64,000 nucleotides of DNA from Nocardioides carbamazepini (lineage in GTDB: Bacteria > Actinomycetota > Actinomycetes > Propionibacteriales > Nocardioidaceae), in contig NZ_JAHTLF010000016.1 in NCBI RefSeq assembly GCF_024614185.1, positions 372,001-436,000 of the forward strand. Reading direction: 5' to 3'. Both the position numbers and the translations under genes were made by a program. Each line of letters begins with the position of its first letter. Position 1 is the first letter of the stretch. The notes under the pieces are model-generated. The model did no database searches. It saw only the letters and a program-made list of their open reading frames with translations, and had not been told where the DNA came from. This document shows positions 25,415 to 33,609 of this stretch, piece after piece.

Positions 25415-27610
25415 ATGACCATGACCACTCAGCACGACAGCGGCCCCGGCCCGGGCCAGGACCTCTACGTCGGCGTCGACACCGGCGGCACCTTCACCGA
25501 CATCGTGGTGATGGACGCCGTGGGCAGCGTCTATGCGACCAAGGCGCCGACGACGCCCGACTCCCTGGACGTCGGCGTCTTCGACGCCCTCGCCCTGGTC
25601 GCCGAGCACCGCGGCGAGACCGTGCGGGAGCTGCTGGCCAAGGTCGTCACCTTCGGGCACGGCACCACGCAGGCGACCAACGCGCTCATCGAGCGCCGCG
25701 GACGGCCGACCGGGCTCCTCACCACCCGGGGCTTCGGCGACACGCTGATCATCCAGCGGCTGATGGGCTTCACCGCCGGCGTCCCCGTGGAGAGGCTCGG
25801 CGACTTCAGCGAGCGGTCCTACCCCGACCCGATCGTGCCGCGCGACCTCATCGCCGAGGTGCCCGAGCGGGTCGACCACGCGGGACAGGTCGTCCTGCCC
25901 CTGGACGAGGAGGCGGTCCGCGTCGAGGTGCGCCGCCTGGTCGACGCAGGCATCGCGTCGTTCGCGGTGTGCCTGCTGTGGTCGTTCCGCCACCCGGCGC
26001 ACGAGCAGCGGATCGGGGAGATCATCCGCGAGATCGCCGGCCCGGCGGCGTACGTCAGCCTGTCGAGCGAGGTGAACCCGGTGCTCGGCGAGTACGAGCG
26101 CACAGCGACCACGGTGCTCAACAGCTACCTCGGCCCGGTCGTCGAGCGCTACCTGGAGAGCCTGGAGGCGCGGCTGCGCGAGGAGGGCCTGGCCGGCCGG
26201 TTCAGCGTGCTCAACAGCATCGGCGGCGTGATGAACGCGCGGGACGCGGCCCAGCGCGGCGTCCTCCTGCTCGGCAGCGGCCCCACCGGCGGCGTGCTCG
26301 GCTCGCATCACCTGGCCGCGCAGCTCGGGCACCGCAACATCATCACCTCCGACATGGGCGGCACCAGCTTCGACGTCGGCCTCGTCGTCGACGGCAAGCC
26401 GGTCGTCAAGGCGGTCACCGAGGTCGCGAAGTACCACGTCGCGACGCCGATGGTCGACATCACGGCGATCGGCGCGGGCGGCGGCTCGATCGCCACGGTC
26501 GTCACCGGCAAGCTCCGCGTCGGCCCCGCCAGCGCCGGCTCCTATCCCGGACCGGTCTGCTACCAGCGGGGCGGCACGCAGGTGACCGTCACCGATGCCG
26601 ACGTCGCCCTCGGCGTGATCGACCCCGACAACTTCCTCGGCGGCCGGATGGCGATCGACAAGGCTGCCGCGGAGGAGGCGATCCGCACCCAGATCGCCGA
26701 GCCGCTGGGCATCAGCGTGGTCGAGGCGGCCGCCGGCATCCGCGAGATCGTGGACGCCCGGATGGCCGACACGCTGCGCGAGCTGACCGTCGGCCGCGGG
26801 CACGACCCGCGCGACTTCGTCCTCTACGCGTACGGCGGCGCCGGCCCGATGCACTGCGCGGGCTTCGGCGCGGAGCTCGGCGTGGCGTCGATCGTCGTGC
26901 CGGCGACGTCGATGGCGCACAGCGCGTACGGCGCACTGAGCGCCGACATCCACCACGGCGCCGAGCGGTCGGAGTCGCTGCGCAGCTCGCGGGCGAGCGC
27001 CGCGCCGTGGGAGGAGTTCGACCGCTCGCACGTCGAGGCGATCTTCAAGGAGCTCGAGGCGGAGGTGCTGGCCAAGCTCGCCGGCGACGACGTCGCCGAG
27101 GCCGACATCGTGATCGACCGGTCGGTGGACATGCGCTACCGCAGCCAGACCCACGAGCTGATCATCCCGGTGGCCGGCGACCTCGCCGATCCGGACTGCC
27201 TGCGCGAGCTGGTGCTGCTCTTCGAGCGCACCTACGAGGAGACCTACGGCAAGGGGTCGGGCTTCCGCGAGGCCGGCATCGAGCTGACCACGTTCCGGGT
27301 GGCTGGCATCGGCCGCACGGTGAAGCCGGCCTTCCGCGCATTCGTGCCGCGGACCGATGACGCGGCACGGACCCGGCCGGTGTTCGACGTACGGGCGGGG
27401 GACTGGCTCGACGCGGCTGTCGTCGACTGGGACGCGATGGTGCCGGACCGCCAGCTGGCCGGACCGGTCGTTGTCGAGCACCCGACCACCACGGTCTACG
27501 TCGCCCACGGCCAGCAGGTGCACGTCGACGCGATCGGCAACCTGCTGATCACCCCCGAGACCACCCCGCAGGGCGGCGCGGCCGCCGGCACGGCAGGAGC
27601 AGACGCATGA
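25415..27610 (+). CDS. Hydantoinase A / acetone carboxylase beta-like ATP-binding subunit
   Basis: A 731-residue HyuA-family protein. The actin-like ATP-binding motifs are complete: DTGGTFTDIVVMD (about residue 20), GTTQATNAL (about 85), DMGGTSFDVGL (about 313) and GAGGGSIA (about 350). HyuA proteins phosphorylate or activate an amide or ketone in complex with a HyuB partner (N-methylhydantoinase, 5-oxoprolinase, acetone and acetophenone carboxylases). GAAGGAACCGAGGA precedes ATG 25415. The stop overlaps the HyuB start by four bases, consistent with a stoichiometric complex. Confidence 0.9.
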   Translation: MTMTTQHDSGPGPGQDLYVGVDTGGTFTDIVVMDAVGSVYATKAPTTPDSLDVGVFDALALVAEHRGETVRELLAKVVTFGHGTTQATNALIERRGRPTGLLTTRGFGDTLIIQRLMGFTAGVPVERLGDFSERSYPDPIVPRDLIAEVPERVDHAGQVVLPLDEEAVRVEVRRLVDAGIASFAVCLLWSFRHPAHEQRIGEIIREIAGPAAYVSLSSEVNPVLGEYERTATTVLNSYLGPVVERYLESLEARLREEGLAGRFSVLNSIGGVMNARDAAQRGVLLLGSGPTGGVLGSHHLAAQLGHRNIITSDMGGTSFDVGLVVDGKPVVKAVTEVAKYHVATPMVDITAIGAGGGSIATVVTGKLRVGPASAGSYPGPVCYQRGGTQVTVTDADVALGVIDPDNFLGGRMAIDKAAAEEAIRTQIAEPLGISVVEAAAGIREIVDARMADTLRELTVGRGHDPRDFVLYAYGGAGPMHCAGFGAELGVASIVVPATSMAHSAYGALSADIHHGAERSESLRSSRASAAPWEEFDRSHVEAIFKELEAEVLAKLAGDDVAEADIVIDRSVDMRYRSQTHELIIPVAGDLADPDCLRELVLLFERTYEETYGKGSGFREAGIELTTFRVAGIGRTVKPAFRAFVPRTDDAARTRPVFDVRAGDWLDAAVVDWDAMVPDRQLAGPVVVEHPTTTVYVAHGQQVHVDAIGNLLITPETTPQGGAAAGTAGADA

Positions 27611-29754
27611 GCACCACCGCACTCGACCCGATCACCTTCGAGGTGATCCGCAACAAGCTCTCGGCGATCACCGAGGAGCAGGCGATCACCCTCAAGAACG
27701 TCTCGGGCTCGCCGGTGGTCACCGAGGCCACCGACTTCAACGTCGGCATCTACCTCGGCGACGGCTCCGTGGTCACGATGGGCCCCCAGGTGCTCTTCCA
27801 CTCGGGCTCGATGGCCAGCGTCGTCCGCAACATCATCACCGACTGCGAGGACAACCCGGGGATCGAGGAGGGCGACATGTTCGTCCTCAACGATCCCTAC
27901 AAGGGTGCCCTGCACCAGATGGACGTCACCTTCGTCGCGCCGGTCTTCGCGGAGGGCCGGCGGGTCGCCTGGGTCGGTGCGTGCGCGCACCAGATCGACG
28001 TGGGCGGCATGAACTTCGGCAGCTGGAGCCTCGGAGCACGCGGCATCCAGGAGGAGGCCATGCTGCTGCCCGGCATCAAGCTCGTCGAGCGGGGCGAGAT
28101 CCGGTCCGACCTCTGGGCGATGCTGATGGGCATGACCCGGATGCCCACCACGGTGGGACTGGACTTCAAGGCGATGATCGCGGCCAACAACGTCGCCGCC
28201 GGACGGCTCACCGAGCTCTTCGAGCGCTACGGGCTGGAGACGGTGCTGGAGGTGATGGCCCACGAGCTCGACCACTCCGAGCGCGAGCTGCGCCAGGTGC
28301 TGGGCGCGCTGCCCGACGGCGTCTTCCGTGCCGTGGACTGGATCGAGCACGACGGTCACGAGAACAAGCTGTACGAGTTCCGGCTCACGGTGACCAAGAC
28401 CGGCGACGCGCTCGACTTCGACTTCACCGGCACCTCGGAGCAGGCCCCGGGCTTCATCAACTGCACCTGGTCGGGCCTGGTCGCCGGCGTCTTCACCGCG
28501 CTGCTGCCCACGCTGGCGCCGAACCTGCGCTGGAACGAGGGACTCCTGCGCCCGGTGTCGATCACCGCTCCGAAGGGCACGGTCGCCAACGCCACGTGGC
28601 CGGCACCGGTCTCCAGCGCCACGGTCTCGGCGGTGTGGGTGGTCACCAACGTCTCGTTCGCCGCGCTCTCGCGCCTGGTGACGACCTCGCCGGAGGTGGC
28701 GCGGCACGGCGCGGGCGTGACCAAGGGATCGATGAGCGTCATGGTCCTCAACGGCCTCTACCCGGACGGCGACCCCTACGGCACCTTCCTGCTCGACTCC
28801 ACCGCCGGCGGCGGTGGCGCGTACGGCGACCACGACGGGCTCACGGCCTCGGGCGACTTCTGCGTCCCGCGTCCCGCCATCGCCAATGTGGAGTCGCACG
28901 AGGCGGACGGCCAGATCCTCTTCCTCTACCGGGGGATCGTGCCCGACTCGTCGGGTGCCGGCCGGCAGCGGGGTGGGTCGACCGTCGGCCTGGCGCTCAC
29001 GCCGCACGGCACCGACCAGCTGCAGGCGATGCTGATCGGCCACGGGGTCGAGGTGCCCAACAGCGCGGGCATCTTCGGCGGCCTGGAGGGCTCGTGCAAC
29101 CGCAACGAGCTGCTGCACCGGGTCGAGGGGGTCTCGCCCGTCGGCCTGGTGCACTCGGCCGCGGACCACGGGGCCTGGGCCGGCGAGCGGGAGGTCATGA
29201 ACGCCAAGCCGGGCTTCTTCACGCTGCGCCGCGGCGATGTCGTCGCCTACAGCTTCCAGGGCGGCGGTGGGTACGGCGATCCGGTCGACCGCGATCCCGC
29301 CCTCGTCGGCCAGGACGTGGCGACCAGGCAGGTCAGCCGCGACTCGGCGTCGGCGATCTACGGCGTCGTGCTCGACGAGCGGCTCGAGGTGGACGCTGCC
29401 GCGACCGCCGCGCGGCGTGCCGAGATCCGCGCGGACCGGCTGGGGGAGCCGGTGTCGACCACGGCGTCGACGAGCGACCGGGCCGACCCCGACGGCGCCT
29501 GTCTCACACCCGACCTCACGGTGGGCGCGGACGGTCACGTGCGCTGCTCCTGCGGGCACGACCTGGGCGCGGGGCCGGACTGGAAGCGGAGCGCGCGCCG
29601 TCGTACCGTCGCGCCGGAGTCACACGGCCCGCTGCTGCGGCTGCACGAGGAGCTCGAGCTGCGCGAGTACGTCTGCCCGTCGTGCGCCCGGCTGCTGGAG
29701 TCCAGCGTGTGCCGGACCGGTGCCGCCGACCTGATCACCTCGGAGCTCACATGA
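27607..29754 (+). CDS. Hydantoinase B / acetone carboxylase alpha-like subunit fused to a gamma-like zinc ribbon
   Basis: A 715-residue HyuB-family protein, longer than usual stand-alone HyuB. The core has VLNDPYKGALHQMD (about 97-110), GACAHQIDVGG (about 124-134) and RSDLWAMLMGMTRMP (about 166-180), which resemble the acetone-carboxylase alpha branch (HQ-x-D-x-GG) rather than the HHAD-IGG hydantoinase form. From about residue 644 the tail reads HVRCSCGHDLG and later EYVCPSCARLLESSVC, matching the small gamma subunit of acetone carboxylase with Cys at 647, 649, 690 and 693 as probable zinc ligands. It probably forms an ATP-dependent carboxylase or amidohydrolase with the HyuA at 25415. The activity is inference. 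Confidence 0.87.
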   Translation: MSTTALDPITFEVIRNKLSAITEEQAITLKNVSGSPVVTEATDFNVGIYLGDGSVVTMGPQVLFHSGSMASVVRNIITDCEDNPGIEEGDMFVLNDPYKGALHQMDVTFVAPVFAEGRRVAWVGACAHQIDVGGMNFGSWSLGARGIQEEAMLLPGIKLVERGEIRSDLWAMLMGMTRMPTTVGLDFKAMIAANNVAAGRLTELFERYGLETVLEVMAHELDHSERELRQVLGALPDGVFRAVDWIEHDGHENKLYEFRLTVTKTGDALDFDFTGTSEQAPGFINCTWSGLVAGVFTALLPTLAPNLRWNEGLLRPVSITAPKGTVANATWPAPVSSATVSAVWVVTNVSFAALSRLVTTSPEVARHGAGVTKGSMSVMVLNGLYPDGDPYGTFLLDSTAGGGGAYGDHDGLTASGDFCVPRPAIANVESHEADGQILFLYRGIVPDSSGAGRQRGGSTVGLALTPHGTDQLQAMLIGHGVEVPNSAGIFGGLEGSCNRNELLHRVEGVSPVGLVHSAADHGAWAGEREVMNAKPGFFTLRRGDVVAYSFQGGGGYGDPVDRDPALVGQDVATRQVSRDSASAIYGVVLDERLEVDAAATAARRAEIRADRLGEPVSTTASTSDRADPDGACLTPDLTVGADGHVRCSCGHDLGAGPDWKRSARRRTVAPESHGPLLRLHEELELREYVCPSCARLLESSVCRTGAADLITSELT

Positions 29755-30884
29755 GCGCGACCTTCCCGCGGTACGCCGTCCGGACCGAGGTGGTGACCGG
29801 GCTGGGCAGCCTGGCCCGCCTCGACGCCCTCGTCGCGGGCTTCGGGCACCGCGAGGTCGCGGTCGTCGCGGACACCGCGCTCGACCGGGCCGGCGTCCTC
29901 GACCGGGTGCTCGGCCACGCGCCGGAGGCGATCGTGGTCAGCACGGCCCTGGTCGACCCGGACCCCGACGTCGAGGTGGCCGAGCAGGCCGCAGCCCAGG
30001 CCCGGGCGGCCGGCGCGCGCTGCGTGCTCGCCATCGGGGGCGGGTCCGCGCTCGGGGTGGGCAAGGCGGTCGGCATCCGGCTCACCAACGACCAGCGGAT
30101 CGACGCCTACGAGGGCCGCGACAAGGTGGGCGAGCGGCCGGCGCCGACCATCGCGGTGCCGACCACGGCCGGCAGCGGCAGCGAGGTCTCCAACGCCCTC
30201 GTCCTCCACGAGGCCGGGCGCGACAACGAGATCGTCGTCCGCGGGGAGCTCTGCGCGCCGCGAGCGGCGGTGCTCGACGCGACGGTGCTCCGGACGCTGC
30301 CGCGCGGTCCGCTCGTCTACTCCGCCCTCGACGCGCTCTCCCACGCGCTGGAGGCGCTGTGGGCCCGCGGCGCGAGCTACTTCACCGCCGCCACCGCGAT
30401 CCCCGCGGCGCGGTCGATCATCGCGCGGCTGCCCGCCGCGGCCGCGGGGGCCGAGGACGGCCGCAACGCCGCCGGTGCCAACGACGAGGCGCTGCAGGAG
30501 CTGCTCGAGGCCAGCTGCGCCGCCAACATGGCCTGCGGCAACAGCGGGCTTGCGCTGGTCCACGCGCTCTCGTCCTCGCCGGCGGTGCGGGTGCCGCACG
30601 GGCTCCAGAACGCGGTCCTGCTCCCGCACGTGGCGCGCTTCAACGCGCCGCTGCTGGGCGACGACGTGCTCGCGCTGCTTCCCCTGATCGACACCCTGCT
30701 CGACGAGCTCGGCCTGGTGCCGTCGTTCGCCGCCATCGGGCACGGGCCGGTCGACGGCCCGCGCATGCTGGAGGCGAGCACCCGCAACCCGTTCCGCGCC
30801 AACAACCTGCGCGCGACGTCCGACGACGACCTGGCCGCGCTGCTCCGCGCGGCCGGCGCCACCTTCGAGGAGGGCCCACGATGA
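29751..30884 (+). CDS. Iron-containing alcohol dehydrogenase (maleylacetate reductase-like)
   Basis: A 377-residue group III alcohol dehydrogenase. The NAD-binding GGGSALGVGKAV (about 98-109) and PTTAGSGSEVSN (about 138-149) motifs and all metal ligands are recognisable: Asp in VLDATVL, His in ALSHALEALW, His in LVHALS and His in VPHGLQNAVLLPHV. The compact size and TTAGSGSEVSN fit maleylacetate reductases or short diol/aldehyde reductases. It is coupled to HyuB by ATGA and to the aldolase by the same overlap. Its role may be reducing or oxidising the oxo group of the pathway intermediate. Confidence 0.88.
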   Translation: MSATFPRYAVRTEVVTGLGSLARLDALVAGFGHREVAVVADTALDRAGVLDRVLGHAPEAIVVSTALVDPDPDVEVAEQAAAQARAAGARCVLAIGGGSALGVGKAVGIRLTNDQRIDAYEGRDKVGERPAPTIAVPTTAGSGSEVSNALVLHEAGRDNEIVVRGELCAPRAAVLDATVLRTLPRGPLVYSALDALSHALEALWARGASYFTAATAIPAARSIIARLPAAAAGAEDGRNAAGANDEALQELLEASCAANMACGNSGLALVHALSSSPAVRVPHGLQNAVLLPHVARFNAPLLGDDVLALLPLIDTLLDELGLVPSFAAIGHGPVDGPRMLEASTRNPFRANNLRATSDDDLAALLRAAGATFEEGPR

Positions 30885-31597
30885 CCGATGCGGACCTGCG
30901 GATCCAGCTCGCCCAGGCCAACCACATCCTGTTCGACCAGGGCGTGCTCGACGCGTTCGGGCACGTGAGCGTGCGCAGCGCCGAGCGTGCCGACCGGTTC
31001 CTGCTGGCGCGCAACATGGCGCCCGTGCTGGTGACGCCGGCGGACGTGCAGGAGTACGACCTCGACGGCATCACGAGCGACCCGGCGCCGTCGTACCTGG
31101 AGCGGTTCATCCATGCCGAGATCTATCGCGCCCGGCCCGACGTGCACGCCGTCGTCCACAGCCACTCGGCGTCGGTGATCCCGTTCGGGCTCTCGTCGAC
31201 ACCGCTGCAGGCGCTGTTCCACATGGCCGGGTTCCTGGTCGGCGGCGTCGCCCGGTTCGAGATCCGCGACGTCGCCGGCGACGCGACCGACCTGCTGGTC
31301 CGCGATGCCGCGCTGGGGGCCGCGCTGGCCGCCACGCTGGGGGACGCGCCCTTCGCGCTGATGCGCGGTCACGGCTCGGTCGCGGTCGGGGCGTCGCTGC
31401 CGCTGGCGGTCTATCGAGCGGTGTACGCCGAGGAGAACGCGGCGCTGCAGCTGCGCAGCCGGCACCTCGCCGACGTCGTACCGCTCACGGACGGCGAGGG
31501 CCGCTCGGCCGCGGAGACCAATGCGGGCCAGGTCGGGCGCGCCTGGGACATGTGGCGTCGGCTCGCCGCTCGCCACGACGGGCTCCGGGCGGGCTGA
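30881..31597 (+). CDS. Class II aldolase/adducin family protein
   Basis: A 238-residue protein with the zinc site of class II aldolases: GHVSVR near residue 27, the H-x-H pair in VVHSHSASV (about 88-96) and the third His in RGHGSV (about 165). Relatives are L-fuculose phosphate aldolase, ribulose phosphate epimerase and decarboxylases of hydroxy-oxo acids. The HyuAB/Fe-ADH neighbours make a beta-oxo or hydroxy acid substrate plausible. It ends the operon that begins at 21571 and converges on the TetR gene; the two stop codons lie in a weak shared hairpin (31594-31613) without a T-run. Confidence 0.88.
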   Translation: MTDADLRIQLAQANHILFDQGVLDAFGHVSVRSAERADRFLLARNMAPVLVTPADVQEYDLDGITSDPAPSYLERFIHAEIYRARPDVHAVVHSHSASVIPFGLSSTPLQALFHMAGFLVGGVARFEIRDVAGDATDLLVRDAALGAALAATLGDAPFALMRGHGSVAVGASLPLAVYRAVYAEENAALQLRSRHLADVVPLTDGEGRSAAETNAGQVGRAWDMWRRLAARHDGLRAG

Positions 31598-31609
31598 GGC
31601 CGCTGGGGC

Positions 31610-32317
31610 TCAGGCCGGGTCGGTGCCGGCGAGCGTGCTGAGCCACTTGCGCAGCAGGGCGACCTCGGCCCGGCCGAGGTCCTTCTCGGCCCCGGACAGG
31701 GCCTGCAGCATCTGGCGGGCCTGCAGGCGTCGGGTGTCCGGGGCGGCCGAGGTCGGTGTCGCCACGCCGGTGATCGCGGCGACCGTGGCGTCGCGCACCT
31801 GCGCCGCCAACGCGAGGTCCGGCTCCTCGGCGGTGATGAGGAAGAGGGTCACGCCGACGTTGGCGGCGAGCACGTGGTCGGCCGCCCCCGCGGCCGGCAC
31901 GGCCAGCCGGCCCTGTGCCTCGGCGTCCCGGCACAGCCGGAGCAGCGCGGCGTGCGGGCCGGCCGCGGCCGCGGGACGGCGGTGCGGGGTCACCTGTCCG
32001 TACATCAGGGCGTAGAAGCCCGCGTTGTCGAGGCCGAACCGGACGTGGGCGTCCCAGCCACGCCGGATGTCCTCGACCGGGTCCCCGGTCGGCTCGGTGG
32101 CCTTCTTGAGCGACAGGTAGCTCTCGAAGCCGTAGTCGATGACGGCCTCCAACAGGCCGTCCTTGCTCCCGAAGAAGTGGTACAGCGTCGGCAGCTTCAC
32201 GCCGACCCGTTCGCAGATCGCGCGCAACGGCACGTCCTGGCCCGGTGCGTCGCTGATCAGCGCGGCAGCCGCCTCCAGGAGCTCTTGCCGTGTATCGCTC
32301 TTGCGTTCTGCTGTCAC
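31610..32317 (-). CDS. TetR family transcriptional regulator
   Basis: A 235-residue repressor on the minus strand with an N-terminal HTH (LRAICERVGVKLPTLYHFFGSKDGLLEAVI, about residues 29-58; TLYHFF is the recognition helix) and a variable ligand domain. The start is GTG 32317; an ATG two bases upstream is in a different frame and stops at once. A 25-bp operator-like palindrome lies 22 bases upstream, between this gene and the divergent SDR at 32386, so it most likely represses both. Confidence 0.92.
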   Translation of the reverse strand: MTAERKSDTRQELLEAAAALISDAPGQDVPLRAICERVGVKLPTLYHFFGSKDGLLEAVIDYGFESYLSLKKATEPTGDPVEDIRRGWDAHVRFGLDNAGFYALMYGQVTPHRRPAAAAGPHAALLRLCRDAEAQGRLAVPAAGAADHVLAANVGVTLFLITAEEPDLALAAQVRDATVAAITGVATPTSAAPDTRRLQARQMLQALSGAEKDLGRAEVALLRKWLSTLAGTDPA

Positions 32318-32339
32318 ATCGATACAGTAGCCACTGAAG

Positions 32340-32364
32340 AGCGATACAGGAATGCTGTATCGCT
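32340..32364. promoter_or_regulatory. TetR operator AGCGATACAG-N5-CTGTATCGCT
   Basis: A perfect inverted repeat with 10-bp arms and a 5-bp spacer in the divergent TetR/SDR promoter. A half-site CGATACAG recurs at 32320-32327 and TGTATCGCTC at 32291-32300 inside the TetR coding start. Binding by the adjacent TetR is inference from position. Confidence 0.7.
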
Positions 32365-32385
32365 GAGATAGGAAGGAAGTGGCCC

Positions 32386-33141
32386 ATGCCCGTCCCCACC
32401 CTCGAAGGCAAGAACGTCCTCGTCGCCGCCGGCGCCAAGAACCTCGGTGGCCTGATCAGCCGGCAGGCCGGCGAGGCCGGTGCGAACGTCGCGATCCACT
32501 ACAACTCCGAGTCGACCCGCCCCGCCGCCGAGGAGACGCTGGCAGCGGTCGAGGCCGCGGGCGGCAAGGGTGTCCTGCTCACCGGCGACCTGACCACGGT
32601 CGAGAACGTCGAGCGGCTCTTCGCCGACGCGGCCGCGGCCCTCGGGCCCATCGACATCGCGGTCAACACGGTCGGCAAGGTCCTGCGCAAGCCCATGGTC
32701 GACACGACCGAGGCCGAGTACGACGACATGCTCGACGTGAACGCGAAGGCGGCGTACTTCTTCCTCCGCGAAGCGGGCCGCCACCTCGCCGACAACGGCA
32801 GGGTGATCACCATCGTGACCTCGCTCCTGGCCGCCTTCACCGACGGCTACTCCACCTACGCCGGCGGCAAGTCGCCGGTCGAGCACTTCACGCGGGCCGC
32901 CGCGAAGGAGTTCGCGCCGCGCGGCATCTCGGTCAACGCGATCGCCCCCGGGCCCATGGACACCCCCTTCTTCTACGGCCAGGAGACCCCGGAGAGGGTG
33001 GCGTTCCACAAGTCGCAGGCGATGGGCGACCAGCTCACCCGGATCGAGGACATCGCTCCGATCGTGCGCTTCCTCGCCACCGAGGGCGGGTGGATCACCG
33101 GCCAGACGATCTTCGCCAACGGCGGCTACACCACCCGCTGA
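32386..33141 (+). CDS. SDR family oxidoreductase
   Basis: A 251-residue short-chain dehydrogenase, divergent from the TetR gene and probably its target. The cofactor region is atypical: GAKNLGG replaces the common TGxxxGIG (VLVAAGAKNLGGLISRQ), and the usual NNAG motif is NTVGKV. The catalytic region has Tyr-x3-Lys as YAGGK (STYAGGKSPVEHF) instead of YxxSK. The C-terminus (GQTIFANGGYTTR) is normal. The altered glycine motif suggests a distinct cofactor or a fatty-acyl-reductase-like subgroup. AGGAAGGAAG precedes ATG 32386. Confidence 0.88.
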   Translation: MPVPTLEGKNVLVAAGAKNLGGLISRQAGEAGANVAIHYNSESTRPAAEETLAAVEAAGGKGVLLTGDLTTVENVERLFADAAAALGPIDIAVNTVGKVLRKPMVDTTEAEYDDMLDVNAKAAYFFLREAGRHLADNGRVITIVTSLLAAFTDGYSTYAGGKSPVEHFTRAAAKEFAPRGISVNAIAPGPMDTPFFYGQETPERVAFHKSQAMGDQLTRIEDIAPIVRFLATEGGWITGQTIFANGGYTTR

Positions 33142-33149
33142 CCGGCGAC

Positions 33150-33198
33150 GGCTCACGGGCAGGTCGGTACGGTCCGAGTGTCGATCTGCCCGCGAGCC
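33150..33198. other. Long stem-loop after the SDR gene
   Basis: GGCTC-A-CGGGCAG (33150-33162) pairs with CTGCCCG-C-GAGCC (33186-33198): 13-base arms with a single mismatch and a 23-base loop that itself holds TCGG/CCGA. It lies between the SDR stop and the next start, with no T-run. It could be a factor-independent terminator of the actinobacterial type, a processing site or an mRNA stabiliser. Confidence 0.5.
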
Positions 33199-33229
33199 CG
33201 ACCGTGGACCCACTACCGAGGAGGACCAG

Positions 33230-33559
33230 ATGACCATCGAGATCCCCGAGCCCGCCGCGTCCATGGTGGCGGCCATCAACGACCAGGACGAGGCGCGCTT
33301 CCTCGACTGCTTCACCGCCGACGGCTTCGTCGACGACTGGGGCCGCGTCTTCAGGGGCCGCGAGGCCATCGACGGCTGGAGCAGCCGCGAGCTGATCGGA
33401 GCGCGGGGCACCCTGACCGTCGAGTCGGTCAGCACCCCGGAGGACGGAGTCGTCGTGGTGATCGGCGACTGGCGGAGCAGCCACGCCAACGGGCGCAGCC
33501 GCTTCGATTTCGCCGTGGCCGGCGACCGCGTCGAGTCGATGACGATCAGCGAGGGCTGA
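33230..33559 (+). CDS. NTF2-like (SnoaL-like) small protein
   Basis: A 109-residue protein with the SnoaL/NTF2 pattern (AAINDQDEARFLDCFTADGFVDDWGRVFRG-type start at residues 13-42, then FDFAVAGDRVESMTISEG). Members are isomerases, hydrolases or ligand binders. GAGGAGGA precedes ATG 33230. It follows the SDR by 88 bases that contain a strong stem-loop, so expression relative to the SDR may be adjusted there. Substrate unknown. Confidence 0.75.
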   Translation: MTIEIPEPAASMVAAINDQDEARFLDCFTADGFVDDWGRVFRGREAIDGWSSRELIGARGTLTVESVSTPEDGVVVVIGDWRSSHANGRSRFDFAVAGDRVESMTISEG

Positions 33560-33596
33560 CCGGCGCTGCCACCGCCGTGATGTCGGCGTCGTTGAC

Positions 33597-33602
33597 TAGC
33601 GT
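33597..33602 (+). promoter_or_regulatory. Possible -10 (TAGCGT) for a leaderless transcript
   Basis: A TANNNT hexamer ends seven bases before ATG 33610, and no ribosome binding site is visible before that ATG. This is the spacing seen for leaderless actinobacterial mRNAs. No clear -35. Confidence 0.3.
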
Positions 33603-33609
33603 CACTGTC

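Noticed and set aside
24113..27622. A minus-strand open frame of about 1169 codons opposite the ATPase and HyuA genes
   Set aside because: It is a by-product of high GC third positions in the plus-strand genes; its translation is rich in Arg, Gly, Asp and His, without known motifs, and the plus strand has complete functional motifs.
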